Assembly: GCF_002075345.1 (NCBI RefSeq)
Contig: NZ_NAEW01000020.1
Span: 1-64,000 of the forward strand
Reading direction: 5' to 3'
Length of the DNA stretch: 64,000 nt
DNA from: Citrobacter braakii
GTDB lineage: Bacteria > Pseudomonadota > Gammaproteobacteria > Enterobacterales > Enterobacteriaceae
Shown: positions 18,723 to 27,994 of the stretch, in pieces
Numbering within the stretch: the first letter of the stretch is position 1
Layout of the letters: every line of letters begins with the position of its first letter
Program-made: the position numbers and the translations under genes
The notes under the pieces: model-generated
What the model saw: the letters and a program-made list of their open reading frames with translations, nothing else
Database searches by the model: none
Told to the model about the DNA's origin: nothing

Positions 18723-19306
18723 TGGCAATAGCCCGGAGCGGAATGATGAAGCTGATCGCGGTCAGAGTTTTTTTGTCAGTTCTAATGGCATGCTATATTG
18801 ACAATAATATTGTATATGCAGATGAGTGGGTGAAGCAAGAAGAATTTTTGCATGTGAACGAGACGCGTCATCAATGGGTGAATGAAAGGAATGGTCGCAC
18901 CGGCATACTGATAGTCAGTGGCGCGTTGTTGTCTTCTCCCTGTACCTTGGAAACAAATGAAATTGATTTGCATAAGGACATGCAACCCCAGGGAATGCTT
19001 GAACGGTACGTGTTTAAGCTAAAGCTTGTAGGGTGTGGTGACGGTGATGCAAAAATGCAGGCAAGTCATGATAAGACTATAGCTACGCAAAGTGCCCTTT
19101 TATACAAGCGAAAGGGAGGGCAGCCAGCAGAGCAAAAGATGCTCAGTAATGGAAGAGTTGCACTGGAGAATGGGCGAAACCACCTCATATATTACATGAA
19201 CAAAAATCAACGGAAAGCTCTAATCAGCCAGCATAGATCAGACCACACGCATATGGCACCACTTGCGAGTAACTCATTATTGCACCTACTACTGGGATAT
19301 GAATAA
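18722..19306 (+). CDS. sfpJ: Minor fimbrial protein, SfpJ-like
   Basis: About 194 residues from ATG 18722, which overlaps the chaperone stop by one base. A hydrophobic signal segment (VRVFLSVLMACYI) is followed by a mature pilin-like protein with cysteines in SPCTLE and LVGCGD and a C-terminal strand LLHLLLGYE. The region between the second Cys and the C-terminus (Lys/Gln/His-rich) is poorly pilin-like. The protein may be a specialised tip or initiation subunit. The letter J is assigned by position after the chaperone, by analogy with pap, and may not match published names. Confidence 0.7.
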   Translation: MAIARSGMMKLIAVRVFLSVLMACYIDNNIVYADEWVKQEEFLHVNETRHQWVNERNGRTGILIVSGALLSSPCTLETNEIDLHKDMQPQGMLERYVFKLKLVGCGDGDAKMQASHDKTIATQSALLYKRKGGQPAEQKMLSNGRVALENGRNHLIYYMNKNQRKALISQHRSDHTHMAPLASNSLLHLLLGYE

Positions 19307-19317
19307 AAAGGAGGAAT

Positions 19318-19875
19318 ATGAAAAAATTGCTCTTTGGAATTGCTGTTTTGCATTTGATTGGTAGTGTTGTTTTTTCAGCAAAAGCAGTAGACATCTCATT
19401 CAAGGGTGATTTAACAGACTACCCTTGTAAGATTGACACTGGTAGTGATAATCAAACAGTTCATTTTTTGAAATATCCTGTAAAAATTTTTCATATAAGC
19501 CCAGGCAATACGCCTCCTCAGAAATTTAGTATTCGTTTGCGTGACTGTGATGCGAACTCTTCATGGAAAATAGTAAAGTTTAGATTTTCCGGTAATAAGG
19601 AGTCTCAAATGAAGGAAAGGAGTGATTATTTTCTTAGTGTCACTGGTTCAGGAAATGAAGGAAAACTGGCTATAGGGTTACTTGATACGGATGGGAAAAC
19701 TCCACTTAAATTAGGTGAGAGCCATAATCATTCTAATGGTACGCCTTTAACAGATGGTAGTATGAATTTTTATTTTTTTGCATTTACCCAAGCAACGCCA
19801 GATGCCATTTCGAATAAAAGTGTACAACCGGGAGAGTACGAATCCCTGGTCAAGTTTGAGCTTACGTATGAATAA
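19318..19875 (+). CDS. Minor fimbrial subunit (tip pilin)
   Basis: 185 residues. It starts at ATG 19318 behind an excellent GGAGG (3 nt before). The signal peptide ends at AKA (about 22). It has a pilin fold with Cys in TDYPCKID and RLRDCDAN, and C-terminal LVKFELTYE. By order it is an adaptor between rod and tip. Published sfp maps, as I remember them, list fewer minor pilin genes than are present here, so I leave the symbol open. Its stop overlaps the upstream-most possible start of the next gene. Confidence 0.8.
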   Translation: MKKLLFGIAVLHLIGSVVFSAKAVDISFKGDLTDYPCKIDTGSDNQTVHFLKYPVKIFHISPGNTPPQKFSIRLRDCDANSSWKIVKFRFSGNKESQMKERSDYFLSVTGSGNEGKLAIGLLDTDGKTPLKLGESHNHSNGTPLTDGSMNFYFFAFTQATPDAISNKSVQPGEYESLVKFELTYE

Positions 19876-19912
19876 CATTAATGCTATCAATATAAATAGA
19901 AAAATATTTTTA

Positions 19913-20449
19913 ATGAAAATGAAAGTGAAAAATGGAATTCAGATTCTAATTACATTTTTTCCATTAACTATAGGCAGTGCAATGGCTGAAGATGTTCAAA
20001 TAAAAATAACAGGGGAAATTTATAATGAGCCGTGCAAAATAAACAACGACGCGAGCGTTAATATTGATTTTGGAAAGGTATCAATTCAAGAAGTTGATGG
20101 TAAGAAATTCAGTCAGACAAAAACAGTTGAAGTTCTGTGTGTGAATAATTCGGGAGTGCCCTATATAAGTTTTACATCAAGTTCCGGTGTGCAAGGTGAT
20201 AATATATTAAAGACTACAGGGGTAAACGCCTCATCTTTAGGGATTGCCCTGTACCAGGGAGATTCTGTTGACAATCGTTTTCCTTTGAAAGTCAATGTAG
20301 ATAAGGATGAAATAAAAAAAGGGTTATCTCAAATAAATACTGAAAGAAGTTATTTTACCTTTACTGCTGCACCTTATAAGTATGGGAACGATGCACTTAC
20401 TGCTGGTACATTTAGTGCAACTGCCATCATGAATATTTACTATGTCTAA
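19913..20449 (+). CDS. sfpF: Minor fimbrial subunit, SfpF-like
   Basis: About 178 residues from ATG 19913; ATG 19868 and ATG 19919 are alternatives and no start has a strong ribosome site. The signal peptide ends at AMA (before EDVQIKI). It is a pilin domain with Cys in NEPCKIN and VLCVNN, and C-terminal ATAIMNIYYV. The place just before the adhesin gene is that of PapF/MrpG-like adaptor pilins that join the adhesin to the fibre. Function is inferred from order. Confidence 0.75.
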   Translation: MKMKVKNGIQILITFFPLTIGSAMAEDVQIKITGEIYNEPCKINNDASVNIDFGKVSIQEVDGKKFSQTKTVEVLCVNNSGVPYISFTSSSGVQGDNILKTTGVNASSLGIALYQGDSVDNRFPLKVNVDKDEIKKGLSQINTERSYFTFTAAPYKYGNDALTAGTFSATAIMNIYYV

Positions 20450-20525
20450 TTAGATTTGTTTTATTACTTTGTTATGTAGTGTTATATAAAACCACTATTA
20501 AACACTGCCTAAACCAGAGGTATAT

Positions 20526-21581
20526 ATGCGATTTTTATTTCTGTGTGCATTCATTACTAGTCAATTTTCGACTCAAGTATATGCTGCTAAAACTCAAGGT
20601 ACGATGCCACCGGTTAGTGGGACTTTGTACGCTTATGTTTGGACAATACCCCATAATGTTAATATAGGTGGGATAAATTACAATGGGAATTCTATATCAA
20701 GCATTCCTGTAAAGTTAAATACAATTGCTCCTCTACAGCTATCTCTTGAAAATAAGTATTGTAGAACCTTTAACCATGCACCATATGGCATAGTGGGTTA
20801 TGATCACTATCTTTTTTTTCCGAAAAAAGCAATGAGTAATAATGGTGTTGAGATTCCAATTAGTATTGGTCAGAAACCATCAGGTGTTACTGATTTTGAT
20901 AATGGATCGTATTATGCTTTATATAAAAAAGTAGCAGATCAGCGCATCTCCTCAGAACCAGGAAAATGTTGGGACTATGGGACGACTTATAATTATCCCG
21001 CTGTGTCATTTGATACCTCCCTACTTTTTGATGTACGACATCTTGATGTAGGTCATTATACTGGATCCATACCGATGAGAGTCGGGTATGCTTCATACCA
21101 CGCCGATAGATACTTACCGAATGCAATGGAAAGATGGACGATGGCGGCTATAGATAAGGTTACAACTAATATAGGTTCACTTTCTTTCGATATTATGATC
21201 AATAATAAGTGTGAGGTGTCTCCAAGTGAAATAGAACTGTCACATGGAGGGCATTCAATTACATCTGCAAATGGTCATACTGCTAAAAGTACTATAAAAA
21301 TTGAATGTCAACTTCCTAGTGATGTTAAGCTTAAATTAACCCTAAAATCTCTAACTTCTCCAACAACTGAATACTATGATGGTGTGGGGGTTGGATTAGG
21401 AAATGGTTGGGATTCTGTTTTGACGGTAGAAAACACAAATATTTCCGCGTCATCACCTTCTGCAGATATCACTATATCAAAACAAGGTAATTTAACTATT
21501 CAATCAGTATTAAAAAAGACTACAAGTAGTCAACCAGGTAATTTAAGCGGTTCAGCTGTAATGGAAATTTCTCTGCCATGA
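20526..21581 (+). CDS. sfpG: Two-domain fimbrial tip adhesin, SfpG-like
   Basis: 351 residues, twice the size of a pilin. A signal peptide ends at VYAA (about 22). An N-terminal receptor-binding domain (about 23-220) is rich in aromatic residues (SYYALYKK, CWDYGTTYNYP) and has Cys in NKYCRTF and GKCWDY. A C-terminal pilin domain (about 228-351) has Cys in NNKCEV and IECQLP and ends in VMEISLP. This is the architecture of tip adhesins such as MrpH and PapG. The receptor cannot be told from the sequence. It is the last gene of the operon, followed by a long inverted repeat. Confidence 0.84.
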   Translation: MRFLFLCAFITSQFSTQVYAAKTQGTMPPVSGTLYAYVWTIPHNVNIGGINYNGNSISSIPVKLNTIAPLQLSLENKYCRTFNHAPYGIVGYDHYLFFPKKAMSNNGVEIPISIGQKPSGVTDFDNGSYYALYKKVADQRISSEPGKCWDYGTTYNYPAVSFDTSLLFDVRHLDVGHYTGSIPMRVGYASYHADRYLPNAMERWTMAAIDKVTTNIGSLSFDIMINNKCEVSPSEIELSHGGHSITSANGHTAKSTIKIECQLPSDVKLKLTLKSLTSPTTEYYDGVGVGLGNGWDSVLTVENTNISASSPSADITISKQGNLTIQSVLKKTTSSQPGNLSGSAVMEISLP

Positions 21582-21624
21582 TGTCAGTTTAATACTTGGC
21601 ACAACTAATCGTTAAAGAGTTGCT

Positions 21625-21676
21625 GAGTAAAGTGCCTTTCTAAACATTGATCACTTTGCAGAAAGGCACTTTACTC
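21625..21676. terminator. 17-bp perfect inverted repeat after the fimbrial operon
   Basis: GAGTAAAGTGCCTTTCT (21625-21641) and its exact complement (21660-21676) flank an 18-nt loop. It sits 45 bp after the adhesin stop and probably terminates the operon, possibly in both directions. The stem is unusually long for a terminator and lacks a T-run. Confidence 0.65.
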
Positions 21677-21930
21677 CTGTTCTATATCACTGGAATTTGC
21701 CCGCTTTTTATTCTATTCTGTTTTCACCCAGATTGCTGAAGGTTTTCGATGAATGGAGCATAACCAGTCCACTACACTGACCTTTTCTTAGTTAAATCTG
21801 GATGGTATCATTCTCTATATCTAAAACAACTGAAATAAATTATTTCAGTGTTTATACTCATGATGATTTATAAACGACTTGCTATAATGAATTGTCGCTA
21901 GTATCGCATATGCAAAGCGTATTGCTAGTA
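21677..21930. other. Non-coding DNA between fimbrial operon and regulators
   Basis: No gene seen. AT-rich from about 21780, where the 3' side of the ANR gene begins. Confidence 0.4.
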
Positions 21931-22140
21931 TTAGATATATTGATTTTTCTTGTATGACGAAATTTGCTTTAAACAAAAGTTTTTTCTACGGAAAGCCCAT
22001 TCAATATTTTCATTGCTTAAAGCATGCTGTAATACCTTCTCCCATAATTGAGCGGCAATATCGTATTTTTTCTTTCTTTCGGCATTAGAAGCGAGATGTG
22101 CTAAATGCCTAGTTTTGTTGGATGATTTTTTAGGTGGCAT
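21931..22140 (-). CDS. ANR-family negative regulator of AraC activators
   Basis: 69 residues. The pattern HLAHLASNAERKKKYDIAAQLWEKVL followed by an ENIEWAFRRKNFC segment is that of the ANR (Aar) family. Aar from enteroaggregative E. coli binds AraC-type virulence activators such as AggR and dampens them. The start ATG has AAGGGAA upstream. It is divergent from the AraC gene 130 bp to its right, and a second AraC gene follows, so a direct protein target is encoded next door. Related genes are found on many enteric virulence plasmids. The family assignment rests on the motif pattern and size. Confidence 0.78.
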   Translation of the reverse strand: MPPKKSSNKTRHLAHLASNAERKKKYDIAAQLWEKVLQHALSNENIEWAFRRKNFCLKQISSYKKNQYI

Positions 22141-22271
22141 GATGCTATTCCCTTTCTACTGTTCATCAGATGCTTATTGAATTTATTTTAACTAGGTTGT
22201 TATTATATCATTAGCCATATTACGATATAAATGGTATTATAGATAAAATATTAACACTGCGAGATTTTTAT

Positions 22272-23111
22272 ATGAAAGCTAAAGAGGTTGTGGATAGTGT
22301 TATAAATAGGATGGAGATAATGCTTGACAACAAAAGCAATATAAGGATTTCTGATGTGGAAAAAATATCAGGCTATAGTAAAAGATATATACAAAGAATA
22401 TTTAAAAATATTACAGGAATGAATATAAGTACATATATAAAAAAAAGGAAATTAACTCAGGCGGCTATTCTTTTAAAGCTTACTAAGAAAAAAATAAATC
22501 ATATTTCGATGGATTTGAATTTTTCAACGCAACAAACATTTACTCGCGCTTTTCTACGAGAGTTTAAAGTTACACCTTTGGTATATCGAAATGAAATAGG
22601 TTTTGATTGCTCCCGTTTGTTTTTAGGATATGCTAATAACATACATTTTAATAATCCGGTTAGGAAAATAATTAAACCCTTAAAGTTAAAAGTTAAAGAA
22701 TATAAATATCGTGACAGCTTATTAAGTAAGCCTTATTCCAAAGGTAATAGGTTAAGGCTGGAAGGGGTTAGGTCGATTCTATCCAGACGAGAAAAAGCTG
22801 TAATTGTTACGTTCTTGCAGCCAAATAGCTCGTTCAAGTTTGAGATTGATTTGGTGGCTAAGATTGGTTATAGCGACGTAACTAATTATAACTACGTAAC
22901 TGATGAGGGAGCTTATTGGGAGATTGAATATAATGGTGTATGGGAAGATTATATTAGATTTGGCCGTTTATTTGTTTTTTTTATTGATGTCAAATTTGAT
23001 TTATTGATTATGGAGATGATACATTTGAATGGTAAGACAGGAGATGGGCAGCAATTATATCACGTTAAAATATGCCTGCCCATCCCATATAATATAGAGG
23101 GCGATTCTTAG
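22272..23111 (+). CDS. AraC/MarA-type regulator with N-terminal DNA-binding domain
   Basis: 279 residues. The AraC double helix-turn-helix comes first (about residues 8-108: ISDVEKISGYSKRYIQRIFK, then INHISMDLNFSTQQTFTRAF, with FKVTPLVYR). An unannotated ~165-residue C-terminal domain follows. This is the order found in Rob and SoxS/Rob-like proteins, with a C-terminal ligand-type domain. Strongly AT-rich with rare codons, like fimbrial regulators. It is divergent from the ANR gene and converges on the second AraC gene. It probably controls the fimbrial operon or the yai-type operon, but no operator is visible. Confidence 0.8.
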   Translation: MKAKEVVDSVINRMEIMLDNKSNIRISDVEKISGYSKRYIQRIFKNITGMNISTYIKKRKLTQAAILLKLTKKKINHISMDLNFSTQQTFTRAFLREFKVTPLVYRNEIGFDCSRLFLGYANNIHFNNPVRKIIKPLKLKVKEYKYRDSLLSKPYSKGNRLRLEGVRSILSRREKAVIVTFLQPNSSFKFEIDLVAKIGYSDVTNYNYVTDEGAYWEIEYNGVWEDYIRFGRLFVFFIDVKFDLLIMEMIHLNGKTGDGQQLYHVKICLPIPYNIEGDS

Positions 23112-23162
23112 TTGGTTAATGTATATGAATCAGTTTTACACACTGGTAGGTGAATAGATATT

Positions 23163-23978
23163 TTATTCTCTAAAATAGATGATAAATTGTTTTGGTGTAA
23201 TTCCAAAGTGATTTTTAAAACTCTTTATAAAGTATGATGGACTAAGGATTCCAACAGCTTTTGATATTTGGTGTATTTGTTGTTCATTTTCAAGTAACAA
23301 TTGCATTGCTCTGTTCATTCTTACCTCAACTAATAAATTATTAAATGATATCCCCTCTGAATCAAGTCTTTTTCTGACTGATATCTCTGAAATATTGAAT
23401 TCATCTGCTATCATGTTAATACGCCATTTTCTCGATGTGTCTTTTTCAATCATACTTCTGACTTTATCAGTAAAACCTATAGCAGCCGAAGCAATTAATG
23501 AGTGAATTATATCTTTCGCTATCCCCATTCGTGATATTATATAGGCTAGTTTAAGTATTTTAAGCGTTCTATCGTTGGTAGACACGATGCGATCGAATAT
23601 CCTGGCATAGTCAGGGTATCCCTCACCCTTAACTATTTTATTACGCGGTTTTCTTTCATTTATCTTTTCGTCAAGATAGTAACTGTGTGTTGATTTAAAT
23701 ATTTCTTTAAGCATGATTAATTCTTCCTTGTTAAGACGTATAGCTCTATAAGGTTTTTTTCCTGGATTTATCTTTTTTATTTTGCAGGAAAATTTTATCC
23801 CTCGTTCTATGAATACAAAACTTCCTTGTGGAAAAAACAAATCCTGATTGTTTTTATGTATGTTCAAATCACAGTTATCTGTGTAAACTATTAGGTACTT
23901 ATTTGTAGTTATGTTATCTATAGTGATAATAGAAGTATCAGCAATAGTCAGCTTATCTCGCATATTTACTGTATTCAT
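23163..23978 (-). CDS. AraC-family virulence regulator (Rns/PerA-type architecture)
   Basis: About 271 residues. I choose ATG 23978, five bases after AGGAGG, over the upstream ATG 23996. An N-terminal ~170-residue sensing or dimerisation domain has FVFIERGIKFSC, as in Rns, CfaD, AggR and PerA. A C-terminal AraC domain (about 170-270) has WRINMIADEFNISEISVRKRL and ILSPSYFIKSFKNHFGITPKQF. Proteins of this class activate fimbrial operons and can be targets of ANR proteins. It converges on the other AraC gene and points toward the fimbrial operon. Confidence 0.85.
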   Translation of the reverse strand: MNTVNMRDKLTIADTSIITIDNITTNKYLIVYTDNCDLNIHKNNQDLFFPQGSFVFIERGIKFSCKIKKINPGKKPYRAIRLNKEELIMLKEIFKSTHSYYLDEKINERKPRNKIVKGEGYPDYARIFDRIVSTNDRTLKILKLAYIISRMGIAKDIIHSLIASAAIGFTDKVRSMIEKDTSRKWRINMIADEFNISEISVRKRLDSEGISFNNLLVEVRMNRAMQLLLENEQQIHQISKAVGILSPSYFIKSFKNHFGITPKQFIIYFRE

Positions 23979-24186
23979 TTCGCCTCCTGAAGCCATCAGA
24001 ATGACGTGCTTGCAATTAGTTGTCTCTTCTGATGGTGGGTTATTTTCTATTTTGTTTTATTTTGAATGTTATACATGATATTTTTTTACCAAAAAGTGTA
24101 CACTGTTCTGTTTTGTGCTATTTATGCATCACTTTGTCGGCGTGAAGTGAACCGTTAGGTTATAATCTGATGTATTCGATAAAGTG

Positions 24187-24367
24187 TATCCACCAAGACC
24201 AAACGAGTTAAAAATTGTCAAGAACCTTGCGGAGGCCTTCGAACATTACAACGAATGGCATCCGCACAGTGCGATGAGATATCGTTCTTCATGGGAATAT
24301 CTGCAGCGGCGAACTAGTAATGGGTTAAGTGATAAAAAATTGTGTGGAAATACAGGGGGGCAATCCA
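24187..24367 (+). mobile_element. Right-end fragment of an IS2-like element
   Basis: Encodes the last ~45 residues of an IS2 OrfB-type transposase ([21 protein letters not shown]-like). It ends in an IS2-like terminal inverted repeat: TGGATT at the extreme right end when read on the minus strand, then the G-rich tract and TTTCCA. The rest of the element is absent. Confidence 0.75.
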
Positions 24368-24539
24368 AACCGTTTTCCGAATCAATTCCCTATGATGATA
24401 CCTGCTGAATCGTGTTGCTTAGCTTAGGTGGCGAGTTCAGTGTGTCAGATATGCAGAAAAATGTGACTCCCCGCAGGCGAAATAGCTGCTCTAATTATCC
24501 TCCCTAATTTAAGCAACAGTCCGTTGCGGCTTCCTGAGA

Positions 24540-24765
24540 GATATATCCATCTTAAAACTGGCGCTCGAAAATGGTATCAACGCCAATCCGCTGTTCAAAT
24601 AGTGCCTGCAGTGGAGCGAGAGAAAACTGCCATTACAGTACTCTGCTAATTGCTGTTACTCTTGATTCCACTGCCGTACAGTCAGAACCTCACGCAGAGA
24701 ACCCTGAAGTTTCGACACTAACATTGCCGAAAACGCCTTACGGGGTGTTGTGGTAGTGATCTTCT
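24540..24765 (+). pseudogene. Degenerate IS66-type tnpA remnant
   Basis: A broken frame with ENGINAN(x)LFK followed by AVTLDSTAVQSEP resembles the IS66 OrfA helix-turn-helix protein and its proline/valine linker. There is a stop after LFK. Assignment is by pattern only. Confidence 0.45.
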
Positions 24766-24788
24766 CCCTGAAAACAGTACTAGGCTAA

Positions 24789-25767
24789 ACTGAAGTATTC
24801 GGTCTTTCTTCCATCTCACTGAGAGGCGCATTGCCATGAAAAAGCCCCGTTATACCGAAGAACAGATTGCGTTTGCACTGAAACAGGCCGAAACCGGCAC
24901 TCACGTCGGGGAAGTTTGCAGAAAGATGGGTATTTCTGAGGCCATTTTTTACAAATGGAAGAAAAAATTGCCTGTCTGGGCGTGACCGAACTGCGGTGTC
25001 TACGGCAGTTGGAGGATGAAAATCAGCGGCTGAAGAAACTGGTGGCTGATCTGAGTCTGGACAAGGAGATGCTGCAGGAGGCACTGAAGCAAAAGTTCTG
25101 AGGCCGGCTCAGAAGCGCCAGGCGGTACATTTCTTGCGAGAGGTATATCGTATCAGCGTCCGTCGGGGATGTGGGTTGCTGATGCAGAGCAGAACTCTGT
25201 CTACCACTGGCAGAGTCGGCATGACGATCGGGCAATAACACTGCGCATCAGGGAAATTGCGGAAACACGAATACGCCACGGCTGTCCGCGCATTCACGTC
25301 CTGCTGCGACGAGAAGGTTGGCTAATTAACTAAATAAAAACAAACCGGATTTATTGTCTGGAAGGCCTGGATTTGCGCAGGAAACGTCCCCGCAGGCATA
25401 TCAGTGCGGCACAACGTCAGCAGGGGCCGACCCTGACGTACATCGATCAGTACTGGAGTATGGATTTCGTGTCGGATAGTCTGTTTAGTGGACGGCGCTT
25501 CCGGGCACTGACTGTAGTGGATAATTTTAATCGGGAATGCTGGCGATCCATGCAGGAAAATCATTGAAGGGTGAAGATGTGGTCCGGGTAATGGAAGCAC
25601 TGCGGGATGAATGCCTGAATATTCACTGGTTCCTGTCGCGGGAAGATGCGCAGGATAAACTCGAGAAGTGGCGCAGAGAATATAATCATGAGAGGACACA
25701 TTCATCATTAAATGACATGACTACGGCTGAATTTATCCGGAGCCTGCAAAAAGACGAAGAGCTCTGA
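24789..25767 (+). mobile_element. Decayed IS3-family element (IS407/IS51-like)
   Basis: orfA starts at ATG 24837 (MKKPRYTEEQIAFALKQAE and so on, helix-turn-helix plus leucine-zipper segment ENQRLKKLVADLSLDKEMLQEAL). It is shifted by one base near 24965. The orfB remnant follows in pieces: RPAQKRQAV at 25100, DQYWSMDFVSD (first Asp of DDE) at 25448, NFNRECL, then ALRDECLNIHWF (catalytic Glu region) and the C-terminus HERTHSSLNDMTTAEF to 25766. An internal deletion near 25330 and another near 25590 inactivate it. Confidence 0.78.
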
Positions 25768-25829
25768 TTTAGCACTGCATTGATTTTGGGCCTGGGTCAA
25801 TTTGGCCGGGATCTCAAAAAATGCATGGA

Positions 25830-26736
25830 ACTAAAACGGGTCTATTTACAAGTGCACCGGTACCTATGGTTCCGGGCTGCTTCGTTATTTCCAGAATGCC
25901 GGGTTAGAAGTCCTTGAAGTAACTGCGCCAGACCGAATGGAACGACGCAAGCGGGGAAAAAGTGACACGATTGATGCTGAATGTGCTGCTCATGCCGCAT
26001 TCTCTGGAATCAGAACAGTCACCCCCAAAACTCGCGATGGCATGATTGAGTTTCTTCGGGGGTTAAAAACTTGCCGTAAAACAGCGGTATCAGCCCGCAG
26101 GGGCGCTCCCAGATTATCCATTCAGAAATTATCTCTGCCCCGGATGAATTACGCGAACAGCTCAGAAATATGATACGCATGCAACTCATCAGGACTCTGG
26201 GATCCTGGAGGCCTGATGTCAGTGAATAACGCAATGTTACCAACTTTTATCGCATTTCATTGAAGTCCCTTGCCCGACGTCATCTCGAGTTACATGATAA
26301 AATTGCTGATTTGGATGTCATGATTGCGGCAATTGTTGATGAGCTGGCGCCTGAACTGATCAAACATAATGTTTTTGGATACGAAAGCGCTTCACAATTG
26401 CTGATAACTGCCGGAGACAATCCCCAACGATTAAGATCAGAATCAGGTTTAGCGGCACTGTGTGGTGTCAGCCCTGTCCCCGTATCTTCTGGGAAAACTA
26501 ATCGCTACAGGCTCAACCGGGGTAGGGATCGTGCTGCAAATAGTGCACTTCACATCATCGCTATCGGACGTTTACGAGCTGACGATAAGACGAAGGAATA
26601 TGTCGGTAGGCGAGTAGCAGAAGGATACACAAAAACGGAAGTAATACGCTGCCTGAAGCGCTATATCTCACGCGAAGTTTATACATTACTGCGAAATCAA
26701 AAAAGGCTGGCCAACAGCATCCCGATAACGGCTTGA
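25830..26736 (+). mobile_element. Decayed IS110-family transposase
   Basis: The N-terminal DEDD part is broken into several frames (SDTIDAECAAHAAFS-like at 25965). The C-terminal Transposase_20 domain is a long frame (26260-26736) with LLITAGDNPQRL, the conserved catalytic-Ser region CGVSPVPVSSGKTNRYRLNRG and an Arg-rich C-terminus. The element is inactive. Confidence 0.75.
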
Positions 26737-26748
26737 CTCTTAGAAGGG

Positions 26749-26834
26749 CGTCCAGGGCAGCCAGTACGGCAGCGACGACTGGCAACGGTTCTGTCGGGTC
26801 AATAATCTGACACCCAGTATGAGTCGGCGCGGCA
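26749..26834 (+). mobile_element. IS3-family orfB fragment, left part
   Basis: Encodes QGSQYGSDDWQRF...SMSRRGN, the segment around the second Asp of an IS3-type DDE transposase. Its natural continuation (AESFFSSLKKE) is found at about 27437-27465, so the gene was split by the IS110-type insert between them. The same transposase type is present at 54.6-55.5 kb. Confidence 0.7.
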
Positions 26835-27436
26835 ACTATACTTTCAAGTACCGGATCGGACTGACCCGTGCAGGGATTGGCTCAGATGCATTTGTGTTGA
26901 CCTGTCGTCTGATTCTGGTATTTCCCGGGCATAAACGGGCCCAGCGTTTGTGACCTGATAGGAGCTTTGTGCTGCATCCCGCGTGTCCTGTCCTTCGATG
27001 GGGATGGTTGTTCTACCAATATCTAGGGGCAAACCATGCAAAACGACCACCAATCTTCTGAAAGCGTGAGCCTGGGTGTTGATACACACCTTGATATTCA
27101 TGTCGGTGCTATTATCAGTCAGGCAGGGAAACAGCTTGGAACTTACATTATTCAAACAAATCAATCTGGTTATCTGGAACTACTTGATTAGGCACGTACT
27201 TTTGGGATCCTCGAACGAGCAGGCATCGAAAGAACCGATACTTATGGAGCGGCATTAACACTTTATCTTATTAAGAATAGAATTTATGTGGTTGAAGTTA
27301 AACGGCCAGATCGCTTAAAACGTCACCTTGAAGGAAAGTCAGATCCCCTGGATGCAGAAAATGCAGCTCGGGCAGTTCTATCCATTGATTTTATCGGATC
27401 TCGCCGATGCCAATCGCCCGCTCTTGACATAGGAGC
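26835..27436 (+). mobile_element. IS110-family remnant inserted in the IS3-type orfB
   Basis: From about 27036 the frame VSLGVDTHLDIHVGAI gives the IS110 N-terminal RuvC-like domain. After one stop, VVEVKRPDRLKRHLEGKSDPLDAENAARA follows, with the second acidic motif. The C-terminal Transposase_20 domain is missing. The outer limits are set by where the IS3 orfB breaks and resumes, so they are approximate. Confidence 0.65.
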
Positions 27437-27515
27437 GTCAATGCGGGGGCCGAATCGTTCTTCAGTTCACTGAAAAAAGAACAGTTCAGAAAAAGAATAA
27501 TATACAGATATCTCA
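27437..27515 (+). mobile_element. IS3-family orfB fragment, right part
   Basis: Encodes AESFFSSLKKE followed by a basic segment. It continues the orfB interrupted at 26834. Confidence 0.6.
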
Positions 27516-27850
27516 CGACGATCCTTATTGTATATGCAAAATTGTGAATGCAATATTTTCAAGGAAAAAGTGCCATGTTAATATCCTTCTAAATAAGAAG
27601 CATGTTCTGGAATTTATAAATTTATCGTAAGAGTAGTTTTCTTCTGTTACGTTTTCTTGCTAGATCCTTTTCTGAAATTAATAAAGCAATTGACAATGAA
27701 TGTTTTTTGTCTCCATATCGGATGCGTGTTTTAACACACTTATAGTGTTGAAAAATAACTTTTATTTCGTCCTAAAATAAATTATGCACGAGATGATAAA
27801 ATTATAACAATTTGCAGTCCAGTGTCTTTCAGGGTATATCCGGTATCCGG
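27516..27850. other. AT-rich upstream region of stcE
   Basis: No gene. It contains an inverted repeat around 27732-27754 (TTTTAACAC...GTGTTGAAAA) in an AT-rich context that could bind nucleoid proteins. In EHEC, Ler activates stcE, and this is where such control would act. Confidence 0.45.
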
Positions 27851-27982
27851 ATGTTCCTTTATACTGACGACAGGAAACTGAGTTTACTTACTTACCTTTC
27901 AAAAGTGAAAGGTCATCGCAGAACGCTGTTTATAGGCGGACTGGCAGAAGAGGCGGTTGACAAAATTAATATGAATGAGTGA
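27851..27982 (+). CDS. Short upstream frame in phase with stcE, ended by TGA
   Basis: A 43-codon frame (ATG 27851) runs in the same phase as stcE and ends in TGA 12 bases before its ATG. Its last residues, MNE then stop, align with the MNER of the longer StcE N-terminus annotated in O157:H7 (from memory), so the TGA replaces an Arg codon there. It may be a leader whose termination helps stcE initiation, or simply upstream DNA. The residues (LSKVKGHRRTLFIGGL) match no family I know. Confidence 0.35.
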   Translation: MFLYTDDRKLSLLTYLSKVKGHRRTLFIGGLAEEAVDKINMNE

Positions 27983-27994
27983 TGGAGTACCCTT

